This document shows, in pieces, positions 1 to 8,264 of a DNA stretch of 64,000 nt. This DNA comes from Deltaproteobacteria bacterium (lineage in GTDB: Bacteria > Desulfobacterota > Binatia > Binatales > Binataceae). The position numbers and the translations under genes are program-made. Under the pieces are notes generated by a model, which made no database searches, was not told where the DNA came from, and saw only the letters and a list, made by a program, of their open reading frames with translations. The DNA lies in assembly GCA_003135135.1 (NCBI GenBank), contig PLDK01000010.1:103676-167675 (forward strand), in the 5' to 3' direction. The stretch's first letter is position 1; every line of letters begins with the position of its first letter.

Positions 1-57
1 TGGCGGGCGCGGCCCCTGCCAAAGGCTTAATACTGCGCTGCCGTCGCCACGGCCAGG
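1..57. repeat. Mosaic palindromic repeat array A (partial, cut by window edge)
   Basis: The window opens inside one of the dispersed repeat arrays. It shows the right half of a GGCGGGC hairpin module at 1-16, the linker TTAATACTG at 27-35, and the palindromic module GCCGTCGCCACGGCC at 40-54. The same three pieces recur in array D at 14.6-14.85 kb. No gene is seen in 1-153 apart from the leader of the following hydrolase. Confidence 0.7.
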
Positions 58-153
58 ATGACAGAGACGTGCGAGTTTGATTTGCGCAGATTGTGCGGCT
101 ATTCGATTATGACTGCAAGACAGAATGCACAGTCCAAGCAGGAGTGTTGAACG

Positions 154-915
154 ATGGCTTACTTCGATTCCAACGGCGTGCAGATTTATTTCGAGGAACA
201 CGGTAGCGGCGAGCCGGTGGTGCTGGTGCACGGCTTCGCATCGTGCGCGGAGAATAACTGGGGCGCGACGAAGTGGTTCACCACGCTCGCACCGCATTAC
301 CGCGTCATCGCGCTGGATTGCCGCGGCCACGGCAAAAGCGGCAAGCCGCACGATTCGGCGGCGTACGGCGGTGAGACCATGGGCGAGGACGTGATCCGGC
401 TGATGGACCATCTGGGAATCAAGCGCACGTTGATGATGGGCTATTCGATGGGCGGACGAATCGTTACGGGCCTGCTGATGTCGCATCCGGAGCGTTTGCG
501 CGCGGCGGTGCTCGGCGGAATTGGGGCGGGGTCGGCAACGGCGCCATCTTTCAGCCGCAAACCGATCGTCGATGCGCTGCTCACTGAGAATATTTCAGGA
601 GTTACGGATCAGCGGGCAAGGGAGTTTCGCCAATTCGCGGAGAGCAGCGGCAACGACTTGAAGGCATTGGCTGCGTGCATGGGCGCGGATCGCGAAGGTC
701 TGATGGCCGAGCATATAGCGGCGAAAAAAATTCGCGTGCCGGTCATGATCGTAATCGGGACCAAGGACGTGCTGATTCCTAAGCCCACGCTGCTGCGCGA
801 TGCAATTGCGGGCAGCACACTGGTGATGCTCGAAGGACGCGATCATCTGAGCGCGCCGGGCGACAAACATTACAAGGAGGCGGTGCTGGAATTCTTCAAG
901 TCCGCGCCGGCGTGA
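154..915 (+). CDS. Alpha/beta-fold hydrolase
   Basis: A 253-residue cytoplasmic alpha/beta hydrolase with no signal peptide. The oxyanion HG lies at residues 26-27 and the nucleophile elbow GYSMG at 96-100 puts the catalytic Ser at 98. Asp205 (GTKD) and His231 (GRDH) complete the triad. AGGAG stands upstream of the ATG at a usable distance. It is a single gene, convergent with the gsp operon. Length and motifs fit the large esterase/lactonase/peroxidase-like group, so the substrate cannot be named. The family call is safe; the function is open. Confidence 0.9.
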   Translation: MAYFDSNGVQIYFEEHGSGEPVVLVHGFASCAENNWGATKWFTTLAPHYRVIALDCRGHGKSGKPHDSAAYGGETMGEDVIRLMDHLGIKRTLMMGYSMGGRIVTGLLMSHPERLRAAVLGGIGAGSATAPSFSRKPIVDALLTENISGVTDQRAREFRQFAESSGNDLKALAACMGADREGLMAEHIAAKKIRVPVMIVIGTKDVLIPKPTLLRDAIAGSTLVMLEGRDHLSAPGDKHYKEAVLEFFKSAPA

Positions 916-932
916 GCGGCCATGTCAATCCG

Positions 933-1772
933 TCAGCTGATTCGCGGGGCGTTGAGCGTGCCGGTCAATCGATAGGGCTGCGGACCGGGGGGATGCGGCA
1001 AGACCGCGATCAGGACAGCCAACTGGGCGGCGGCGGCCGGAGCCGTGGAGAGAGTGAATTCGATCTCGAGTTCGCTTTGAGCCGGGTCGGGCGCGAGCTG
1101 GATGGTCCCGTGGGCGGTCAGCGTCAAGTCGCCGCCGGTGGTCTTGAATTCCTCTATCGTTAAAGTGCCTTGATCCAATTTGAACTTTGAATGCCCGTCG
1201 CCAAGACGAATCGGCGAGGTTGCGAACGGCGACGTGAGCGTCAGCCCCACGGCGCTCAATTCGCCGCCGCCAGTCGCCGCGATGTCAGCGGAAGACAGCC
1301 ACAGATCGCCGCTTCCAGAAAGCTTGCCCCCGGCCGCCGCGCCGGGAATCGCGAGCAGGCGCTGACCGGCGATATCCACGGAGTCGAGGTCGTAGCTGAT
1401 AGCGGTGCCGCCGCCACTGGGGCGCAGCGTGAGGTTCACGACGCCGTCGTAGAGCGCGGCTTTTACCCGGACGCCGGGATGCAACGTCAGCATCGAGAGA
1501 AACGCGGGCGCGATGGTGACGGCCGGGCTCTCGATGAGCGGACCGGCAGAGGCGGGGCTGGTCGAGCTCAGGCGGACGCCGGCCAGCTGGGCGCCGAAGG
1601 GAAAGCTGGCACTCTGGCTGCGGCTTGAAACCTCGAGGCCCATCGGCGCGAGGACCTTCGAGAGAGTCGCGGAGTAGGGAAAGGTGGCAATCAGGTACGC
1701 GGTGAAAAGCGTCAGTCCGACAACTGCGTAACCGACTCGAACGAGACGGGTTCGCCGGTATTGCGCGGACAA
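933..1772 (-). CDS. gspN: Type II secretion system protein N (GspN-like, AsmA-like fold)
   Basis: Last gene of the gsp operon. The product is about 279 residues, with one N-terminal membrane helix (about residues 12-35 from the chosen start) followed by a periplasmic part rich in beta strands, as in GspN and AsmA-type proteins. The frame is open upstream to 1940, but that part overlaps gspM and reads as low-quality basic/serine-rich sequence. A TTG at 1772, 13 bases past the gspM stop, gives a sensible membrane anchor, so I place the start there; it is not certain. GspN is a non-universal inner-membrane component of unclear mechanism. Confidence 0.75.
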   Translation of the reverse strand: MSAQYRRTRLVRVGYAVVGLTLFTAYLIATFPYSATLSKVLAPMGLEVSSRSQSASFPFGAQLAGVRLSSTSPASAGPLIESPAVTIAPAFLSMLTLHPGVRVKAALYDGVVNLTLRPSGGGTAISYDLDSVDIAGQRLLAIPGAAAGGKLSGSGDLWLSSADIAATGGGELSAVGLTLTSPFATSPIRLGDGHSKFKLDQGTLTIEEFKTTGGDLTLTAHGTIQLAPDPAQSELEIEFTLSTAPAAAAQLAVLIAVLPHPPGPQPYRLTGTLNAPRIS

Positions 1773-1785
1773 ATTCCCGGGCGCA

Positions 1786-2430
1786 TCAGGTATTCTTGGC
1801 GAGCGCAACACAGGTGAGGTCAACGTCGTAGGAATGAGTGTCCTGGGTGCGGCGCTGGATGCGAATGTTCGAGACGCCGATCGGCATCGACAGCGAATTG
1901 ATCCCGTAGAGCGCGTCGACCAACTGCGCGAGGCTGACATTGTCGAGCTTCAACTGCACGCTATACTCGGTGAACCCGTCGGTAAGCTTGCGATCGGAGC
2001 CGGGCGCGATCGATCCGATCTTCGCGCGTCCGACGCTCTTGGTCATCGACGCTTCGACGATGGAAAACAGCGAGAAATCCTTGCTCAGCGGAACCGTGCG
2101 ACGCTCGGCAGCGGCGAGGTCCGCCTTGAGCTGCGCATAAGTGGCGGCGAGCCGGCGAACTTCGGCGAGGTCCTGTTGTCGTTGGACAATCTTGTCCTGC
2201 AGCCCCGAGCTCAGATCGACGATTGGGATGTAGATCAGGTTGTAGATGAGAAAAACTCCGACCAGGCCGGCGGCGATTTGCAGCAGGATGCGTTCGCGAG
2301 ATTCGAGTTTCTGATAGCGGCCGCGCGCCTGCGCGATCAGCGGATCGATGCGGGTGGCGGCATCCTTGAGATAGGGGCGGAGCAAATCCATTGCTCGCTC
2401 GCGCAGATTCTCGATCCATTCTCCAAGCAT
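1786..2430 (-). CDS. gspM: Type II secretion system protein M
   Basis: A 214-residue bitopic inner-membrane protein. A charged cytoplasmic N-terminus of about 46 residues is followed by one membrane helix (about 48-70), then a coiled-coil-like stretch rich in Gln/Glu/Ala (about 75-115) and a small alpha/beta periplasmic domain. This is the GspM/PilO layout. It lies 5 bases downstream of gspL, its usual partner in the assembly platform, which recruits the ATPase to the membrane. Confidence 0.88.
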   Translation of the reverse strand: MLGEWIENLRERAMDLLRPYLKDAATRIDPLIAQARGRYQKLESRERILLQIAAGLVGVFLIYNLIYIPIVDLSSGLQDKIVQRQQDLAEVRRLAATYAQLKADLAAAERRTVPLSKDFSLFSIVEASMTKSVGRAKIGSIAPGSDRKLTDGFTEYSVQLKLDNVSLAQLVDALYGINSLSMPIGVSNIRIQRRTQDTHSYDVDLTCVALAKNT

Positions 2431-2435
2431 CGCAG

Positions 2436-3929
2436 CTACTCGTCGCGCTCATTGGCGGGGTTGTCGCGCGCAATTCCCGGCGCTACACCCTTGAAGTTTG
2501 CGTCCATCCGAAAATCCACCTTGCTCGGATCCGATCCGGCCTTGGCATGGGCGACTTCGATCGAGCCGAAGTAGCCGCTTTTGTCGAGCGCTTCTTTGGC
2601 TTGATCGACGGTTGTGAACGAATCCGCCTGGCCAGTCACGCGCAAGCCGTTGGAATCGACCTGAACGTCGGCCATCTCGACCGGAAATCGCGGCGGCAGG
2701 GCTTGCGACACCGCCGCCAGCGTGTCGAGCGGCGAATGAGTCAGGTTGCCGCCGATTAGAGTCAGCCGATGATTCATCTTCGCGATGCCGGTCTTCAACT
2801 GCGCCTTGGCGTTGGCGGGGTCGGTCGGGCCAAGGACGGGTCCGGCGGCGGCGGCGATTTCCGCGTTGACCTGGCTGAGCCGATGAAGATTGGCGTACAC
2901 GCCGATGCCGAAATGAAAAATGATCACGCCCAACAACGCGGCGCCGAGGATTCCCGAGGTATAGAACGGGCTGAGATCGCCGCGGATGCGGCCACGGAAA
3001 AAGAATTCGCCCTGGCGGAAATTAATCAAATGGAGCGGCTTGCTGGGCAACTCGCCGAGCAGCATCGCGACGCACGATGAATACTTGCCGGTATTGGGCA
3101 CCGAGCCTTCGAAGATCCCGGTGTAATCGAACGCGCCACCGTCACTGACCGGCATGGCGAGCGAATCCGAGAGCAGTCCACGCACTTCCGGATACGCAGC
3201 CGCGGCACCCGCGACGATCACCTCGGTCTGATCGATTTCCCCACCCTGCGCGAGCAAGGTCTGACGCACCGAGTTGAGAATCGGCGCGGCTGCCTCCGGC
3301 GAGACCACCGATCCGTCGGACGTCATCAGACCGCCGGGGATCGAACGCAGCGCGCGCGGCGCTCCCCCCAGATCGACCAGCACCACCGAGGTGGATGACT
3401 CATCGCCTTCGACGATCAGGTGCGCCATCGGCTTGGCGCCGTTGCGCGCGCGGGTGAGCATCGCGGCCAGCGCGAGCGGCGCCAGCGTGACGGTCTTGGG
3501 ATCGAGTCCCGCCTTCTGCAGCAAATCGAGATGATGCAGCAGGTCGGTCTTGCGCACCACCGCAGCCATGACGAGGGTATGGTCAGCCTGGCGGCCGAGG
3601 CGGGTAAATGCGACCGCGCCATTGTCGACCGGGAAGGGCAGGTGCTCTTCGAGCGCGAAGGGAACCACCTGATGCAGCCGGCGCGCATCCTTGAACGGCA
3701 GTTCGAGCAGGCGTTTGGCGACGCGATCGGCAGGGATGGCGGAAATCACAATGTCGGGGCGGCCGGTCTCGGCGACCAGACGCGACAGCGCGCCGCCGAG
3801 ATCGGTCTCGTCATCGGCGCGGACCTTGTCGTACACGCCGACGAGATTGAGCGAATTCCACGAGCGCTCCGCGAGCGCCGCGCGCACCCGGTCGCCCGCG
3901 AACTCGAGCGCAAGTATTCGTTGAGCCAT
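2436..3929 (-). CDS. gspL: Type II secretion system protein L
   Basis: A 497-residue protein with a large actin-like (PilM-type) cytoplasmic domain at about 1-310, one membrane helix at about 325-345, and a periplasmic ferredoxin-like domain. This is the full GspL architecture, combining what type IV pili split into PilM and PilN. GspL docks the GspE ATPase to the inner-membrane platform and pairs with GspM. The ATG at 3929 follows the gspK stop by 15 bases. Residues 86-110 (ValPro, GluGlu, LeuProPhePro) carry the conserved PilM/GspL core segment. Confidence 0.9.
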   Translation of the reverse strand: MAQRILALEFAGDRVRAALAERSWNSLNLVGVYDKVRADDETDLGGALSRLVAETGRPDIVISAIPADRVAKRLLELPFKDARRLHQVVPFALEEHLPFPVDNGAVAFTRLGRQADHTLVMAAVVRKTDLLHHLDLLQKAGLDPKTVTLAPLALAAMLTRARNGAKPMAHLIVEGDESSTSVVLVDLGGAPRALRSIPGGLMTSDGSVVSPEAAAPILNSVRQTLLAQGGEIDQTEVIVAGAAAAYPEVRGLLSDSLAMPVSDGGAFDYTGIFEGSVPNTGKYSSCVAMLLGELPSKPLHLINFRQGEFFFRGRIRGDLSPFYTSGILGAALLGVIIFHFGIGVYANLHRLSQVNAEIAAAAGPVLGPTDPANAKAQLKTGIAKMNHRLTLIGGNLTHSPLDTLAAVSQALPPRFPVEMADVQVDSNGLRVTGQADSFTTVDQAKEALDKSGYFGSIEVAHAKAGSDPSKVDFRMDANFKGVAPGIARDNPANERDE

Positions 3930-3944
3930 TAGGCGCCCTGGACC

Positions 3945-4880
3945 CTAGTCTTCATGCCACGCAGCGAGCGTGCCGACGCCGCTGGTCTGGCGCTGGAAGG
4001 TTGCGGTAATGATTTTGCGGGCGCCCGCATAAGTTCCGGTCCCGACAACCGTAAAAAATTGGCTGTGCATGGTAACGTCCTGCGCAAGGGTCGGTGGGGC
4101 GGAGGCGCCGAGGAGATTCATGATGTCGGTGGGTTGGGTGAACGGTCGGGCCTCGACAATCTGCTGCACGACTTTCTGATCCTCCGTCCATTGCGGCTCC
4201 AGTGCGGCCAGCACTTGCGGCGACGCAGTGTTGGCGTTCACCGCCGTCTCGGGCATCACGGTCAGAAACGGGCTCACCCGATTGAAGATTGCCTCGTTGA
4301 ACCCCTGGACCATCTGCAAGTCGGCGATCGTCGGCATCGGGCCGTTGCGCGGCGCATATGGCGGTATCAGCCCCGCGTAGAAGCTGCTGTCATCGCCGGC
4401 GCCGTTCGCGCCATTGGGCGAAATCCACTGGATGATACCTTGAATCAGGTCGGTATTCACGTCGAGGATGGTGAACAGCCGCTGCATTTTCGCAATCGCA
4501 GTCTGGTTGGGAGCGCCGGATTGATTGACCATCAAATTGATTGGGAGCTTACGGGCTTCGTCGACGATCGACAACGAGAGATTGCCGCCCTCGAGATCCA
4601 TCGGTGGAAACGGCACTGCCCATACGTCGCTCAAGGTGTCGGTCGGAGTTTGCGACAGCGCGTCAGAGCGCGCGTCCATCGCCAGCAGCGCCAGCCCGAT
4701 ATTGATTCCCGACCGCGCCAGATAACCGGCGCGCAACTCGTTGGCCTGATTGGCCGCCGCCACGAATCCGAGTCCCGAAGTCATCGCGAAATCCACCACG
4801 ATCAGCGTCATCAGCGCGATTCCCAGCAGCACCGCCAGGATTGCCACGCCACGCTCGTTCCTTCGCCGCATCGTTACCAT
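3945..4880 (-). CDS. gspK: Type II secretion minor pseudopilin K
   Basis: A 311-residue minor pseudopilin. The N-terminus has a basic leader ending in RRNERG, then a hydrophobic helix (about 11-31) beginning GVAIL. As usual for GspK, the pilin Glu5 is absent. The long globular part contains the helical GspK insert and ends in a typical GspK C-domain. GspK caps the pseudopilus tip with GspI and GspJ. The ATG at 4880 overlaps the gspJ stop (ATGGTAA); a second ATG at 4871 is also possible. Confidence 0.9.
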   Translation of the reverse strand: MVTMRRRNERGVAILAVLLGIALMTLIVVDFAMTSGLGFVAAANQANELRAGYLARSGINIGLALLAMDARSDALSQTPTDTLSDVWAVPFPPMDLEGGNLSLSIVDEARKLPINLMVNQSGAPNQTAIAKMQRLFTILDVNTDLIQGIIQWISPNGANGAGDDSSFYAGLIPPYAPRNGPMPTIADLQMVQGFNEAIFNRVSPFLTVMPETAVNANTASPQVLAALEPQWTEDQKVVQQIVEARPFTQPTDIMNLLGASAPPTLAQDVTMHSQFFTVVGTGTYAGARKIITATFQRQTSGVGTLAAWHED

Positions 4881-5542
4881 TGTGTAAACGCCATCGGCAC
4901 GGTGACCTGCGTCGCGAAGTCCATCACGCGGCCGCCCGGCGCGGCCATCTGAATCTGGATCGCCACGGCGATCGGCAGCTGGCTCCCCTGCACCATACTC
5001 GCCGAATCCCAGCTTTCACCCCAGTTCTGGCCGTCGAAATAACGGATATGAAGCGAGAGCAAATTGTCCGCGAGCACCATGGATTGCGCTGCGGCCGCGG
5101 AAGTCAGCAATCCACTCTGCTGCGAACGTTGCAGCAGGTACCAGCCCTGCTGCGCCGGATTCGGAGTCAAACTGTAGGTGACGATATTCTCGGGCGTCAT
5201 CCCGATAAGCGCGCGGCGATGCCCTGCGCTGAACGTGGACATCGTGATGGTATCGATCGGCAGGCCATTGCCCATGTGTCCGTTGCCGAGCAGCGCGACA
5301 TGGCTGGGCGCGAAGGGAGTCTGTACGGCATTGCTCAGTTCCTTGCTCAGTTGCCACAGCAGCGCGCGGCCTTCGCGATCGACCATGAGCCGTCCTTCAG
5401 CGTGCACCTTGCTCTGCGCGATAGTGTGGAACGAGCTGGCCAGCATCGCGAGGATCAGCGCCAGCACCCCAATCGCGAGCATCATCTCGATGAGGGTGAA
5501 GCCGCGCGGCGCCTGATGCGCGCCAATACGCCGTTTAATCAT
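4874..5542 (-). CDS. gspJ: Type II secretion minor pseudopilin J
   Basis: A 222-residue pseudopilin with a class III signal: RGFTLIEMML, cut between Gly14 and Phe15, with Glu at +5. The frame is open further upstream, but the ATG at 5542 overlaps the gspI stop as ATGA and gives the normal short basic leader, so it is the start. GspJ forms the tip complex with GspI and GspK, which are adjacent. Confidence 0.92.
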   Translation of the reverse strand: MIKRRIGAHQAPRGFTLIEMMLAIGVLALILAMLASSFHTIAQSKVHAEGRLMVDREGRALLWQLSKELSNAVQTPFAPSHVALLGNGHMGNGLPIDTITMSTFSAGHRRALIGMTPENIVTYSLTPNPAQQGWYLLQRSQQSGLLTSAAAAQSMVLADNLLSLHIRYFDGQNWGESWDSASMVQGSQLPIAVAIQIQMAAPGGRVMDFATQVTVPMAFTQW

Positions 5543-5964
5543 GGCGTCACCGCCTGTCCCTGACCTGTATCGGGCGGAATCGGCGAATGCAGGAACTCGA
5601 CGAGCGAGAAAGTTTGCGTGAGCTTGGGACCATACTGGACCGCAACCATGACCTTGCGAATATCGGGAAACGTGCCCGAGGCCTCGACCATCCGTTGCCA
5701 TCGGAAGTCGCGGAACTCGCCGCGGAACGACGCCTCGAAATCACCCTTGGAGAAGCCGAGATCCGGAAAGCGCTCGAGCTCCGCCTCCGTCATCACGGCC
5801 TGCGCAAGCATCGCGGCTCGCGTCGTCTGCTGAGCGCGGATGACGGATTGCATGCTCTGATGATGGAGTCCCAGCAGGCCGACCAGCGCGATGCCGAGGA
5901 TCGCAATCGCGACCATCACCTCGATGAGAGTAAACGCGCGCGCGCGCCGGCGAAGAAGATTCAC
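5539..5964 (-). CDS. gspI: Type II secretion minor pseudopilin I
   Basis: A 141-residue minor pseudopilin with a short basic leader (MNLLRRRARA) followed by FTLIEVMVAI. Glu+5 is present. The residue before the predicted cleavage is Ala10 instead of the usual Gly, a small departure from the prepilin peptidase consensus. It overlaps gspJ and gspH by four bases on each side, consistent with translational coupling. Confidence 0.92.
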   Translation of the reverse strand: MNLLRRRARAFTLIEVMVAIAILGIALVGLLGLHHQSMQSVIRAQQTTRAAMLAQAVMTEAELERFPDLGFSKGDFEASFRGEFRDFRWQRMVEASGTFPDIRKVMVAVQYGPKLTQTFSLVEFLHSPIPPDTGQGQAVTP

Positions 5965-6554
5965 TTCGACATCCCGGTCGGCATCACGTCGCCGCTGAGG
6001 ATCGCGACTTGACCCGTCAGTGGAGAAAATTCGAGCGTCATCACGTCGCCCGATGCGTCATCGAGGTGCACCACGGTCGCATCGACGTAGCCCTCGGGAT
6101 AAAAATAGGTCGCGACCGCGCCGCGATTAACGGTGCCGATACCTTCGACGGTTACGTCCCGAATCCGAATCGCCGCCGGCATCGTTACCGGGCGTCCCGC
6201 CATGCTGTTGTCGGGCGCGAACACGGGCTTGGCGGCATACGGATCGAGCTGCGCGGCCGCGTAGCCATTTTTGTCCAAATCGAAGATGAGCCGCAGCACG
6301 AGTTTGTGGCCGCTGGCCTCATCGAACATGTAAGTTGCGCGGCCCGCCAGCCGGCGCGCCTGGCTTCGCAGCGCGGACTGACGAAATCCGCCTATGTACG
6401 GCATCGCCACCGTCAGCATCAGGCCCATGATGAAAATTACGATCGCCAGTTCGAGCAGCGTGAAGCCCGGCGATGCGGACTTCAGCGATGCGCCGAAAGG
6501 CGCGCGCGCAATCGCCCTGGCGCGGCGGGAAGCTGGACCGGGCTTCGATTTCAT
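5961..6554 (-). CDS. gspH: Type II secretion minor pseudopilin H
   Basis: A 197-residue pseudopilin. The cleavage motif SPG|FTLLELAIV has Gly at residue 30, so the leader from the annotated ATG is unusually long (30 residues, Arg/Ala-rich). The ATG lies 10 bases after the gspG stop and no better in-frame start is seen closer to the motif. The mature part has the GspH-type small beta domain. GspH links the major pseudopilus to the tip. Confidence 0.88.
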   Translation of the reverse strand: MKSKPGPASRRARAIARAPFGASLKSASPGFTLLELAIVIFIMGLMLTVAMPYIGGFRQSALRSQARRLAGRATYMFDEASGHKLVLRLIFDLDKNGYAAAQLDPYAAKPVFAPDNSMAGRPVTMPAAIRIRDVTVEGIGTVNRGAVATYFYPEGYVDATVVHLDDASGDVMTLEFSPLTGQVAILSGDVMPTGMSK

Positions 6555-6564
6555 GGCGCCATCA

Positions 6565-6984
6565 CTACGACGATTGGCTGGCGTCGATATCGTCGGCGCT
6601 TTCGACGCCGTCGGGGCCGAACGACTTCAAACTGTAGGTATTCCCATCGCTCTGGTAAAAGTAGGCGGTCCCCCATGGATCTTGCGGCAGGCGCTCGATA
6701 TAGCCGCCACTTTCGTAGTTGCCGGGCACGCGGCCGTTGGTCGGCGCCGAGACCAGCGCGCTCAAACCCTGATCGGTGGCCGGATAGTAGCCGTTGTCGA
6801 GGTAGTAGCGATCGAGCGCGGTCTTGATCTCGGCGAGGTCGGCCTGCGCCTTGGTCCGTTTGGCCTTGTCAGCGGCGCCACGCAGGCTCTGGACGACGAT
6901 TGTCGCGAGCAGGCCGAGGATCAGAATGACCACCATGATTTCAATCAGGGTGAACCCATCCTGCTTGTAGCGGCGTGACTTCAT
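6565..6984 (-). CDS. gspG: Type II secretion major pseudopilin G
   Basis: A 139-residue major pseudopilin. MKSRRYKQDG is cut before FTLIEIMVVI, with Glu+5. The mature protein has the GspG C-terminal signature (PATDQGLSALV, PQDPWG, then the aspartate-rich loop FGPDG), which binds calcium in the family. The start at 6984 is preceded by GGAGG at an 8-9 base spacing. An ATG at 7011 that overlaps the gspF stop is in frame but has a poorer context. Confidence 0.95.
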   Translation of the reverse strand: MKSRRYKQDGFTLIEIMVVILILGLLATIVVQSLRGAADKAKRTKAQADLAEIKTALDRYYLDNGYYPATDQGLSALVSAPTNGRVPGNYESGGYIERLPQDPWGTAYFYQSDGNTYSLKSFGPDGVESADDIDASQSS

Positions 6985-7007
6985 CGCGGGTACCTCCGGG
7001 GCATTTG

Positions 7008-8237
7008 TCATTGCATCAGCTGGTTGAGTTGGAATATTGGCATCAGCACTGCCAGCATCATGAAGACAATAACAGCCGCCATCACCAGCGTCATTACCGG
7101 TTCGAGCACGGTGGTCATCTGGCTGAGAGAGTGGGCGACTTCACGCTCGTAGTTGTCGGCGACCCGCTCGAGCATCCGCTCCAGTTCCCCGGAACGTTCG
7201 CCGACGCGGATCATTTCGATCAGCAGCGGAGGGAAAAGCCCGCTCTGCGCCAGCGTCTGCCCCATCCCGTGGCCTTCGCGGATACTTTCACGGCTCTGCT
7301 CGACCGCGTCCTTGAGCAGACCGTTGGTCACCACGCCTTTGACCGCGTCGAGCGCCGGCAGCAACTGGACGCCGCTGGCCAGCAAGGTGGCCAGCGTCCG
7401 CGCGAAGCGTGCGCAGATGATTCGAATAATCGTCGGCCCGATGTACCACACCTTCAGGATCGCAGTGTCGTACACGCGCCGGCCGCGCGGCGTCGCCATC
7501 GCGGTGCTGATCCCCGCGATCATCCCGACCAGCAACAGCAGCAGCGGTATCCAATAGCCGATGACGATCGCCGAAAAAGAAAGCAGGATCCTTGTCGCCA
7601 GCGGCAACGCCGCATGCTGTTGCTCGAAAATCGTCGCGACCTGCGGCACCACGTAGACGACCAGGAACGCCATGATCGCCGTGCCGACGCACATCATGAT
7701 GATCGGATAAGTCATCGCGCCGCGCACCTTGGTCACGAAGTCGGATTGGCGCTCGCTATACTCGGCGAGCCGGTCCAGGACCGCTTCGAGCGCCGCGGCC
7801 TGCTCACCGGCGCGCACCATCCCGATATAAAGGTCGGAGAAAACGTCGCGATGATTGGTCAGCGCGTCGGCCAGCGACGATCCCTCGCGCACGCGCTCGC
7901 GCACCTGCGAGAGCATCCGCTTGGTCGCGGCGCGCGACGATTGATTGCTGAGCGTGCCGAGCGAATCGACCAATTGCACGCCCGCGCCGAGCAGCGCGCT
8001 CAACTGGCGCGTGAGCAACGCCAGGTCCGAGGCCGGCATCTTGTGCCGCCACAGCGAGGGCAGCCACTCGCGGGCAGCGGCCTGGCGTTCGACGGCGGTA
8101 GTTTCCTCGTTGAGGTCGGTGGGGAAAATTCCCGACGCGCGCAGCTTGCCGCGCGCGGTCCGCGCGCTATCGGCGTCAACCACGCCGTTGACCGAGCGGC
8201 CGTTGGCGCCAAGTCCTCGATAAGCAAATACTGGCAT
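7008..8237 (-). CDS. gspF: Type II secretion inner-membrane platform protein F
   Basis: A 409-residue polytopic protein with two copies of the T2SSF domain (about 70-190 and 275-395) and membrane helices near 165-190, 215-240 and 375-400. The short N-terminal segment MPVFAYRGL and the C-terminal motif LEPVMTL are typical of GspF. It forms the platform core on which GspE acts. The gene starts 27 bases after the gspE stop. Confidence 0.95.
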   Translation of the reverse strand: MPVFAYRGLGANGRSVNGVVDADSARTARGKLRASGIFPTDLNEETTAVERQAAAREWLPSLWRHKMPASDLALLTRQLSALLGAGVQLVDSLGTLSNQSSRAATKRMLSQVRERVREGSSLADALTNHRDVFSDLYIGMVRAGEQAAALEAVLDRLAEYSERQSDFVTKVRGAMTYPIIMMCVGTAIMAFLVVYVVPQVATIFEQQHAALPLATRILLSFSAIVIGYWIPLLLLLVGMIAGISTAMATPRGRRVYDTAILKVWYIGPTIIRIICARFARTLATLLASGVQLLPALDAVKGVVTNGLLKDAVEQSRESIREGHGMGQTLAQSGLFPPLLIEMIRVGERSGELERMLERVADNYEREVAHSLSQMTTVLEPVMTLVMAAVIVFMMLAVLMPIFQLNQLMQ

Positions 8238-8264
8238 CGGTGAAAAAAAACTTAAGCGGGCGCT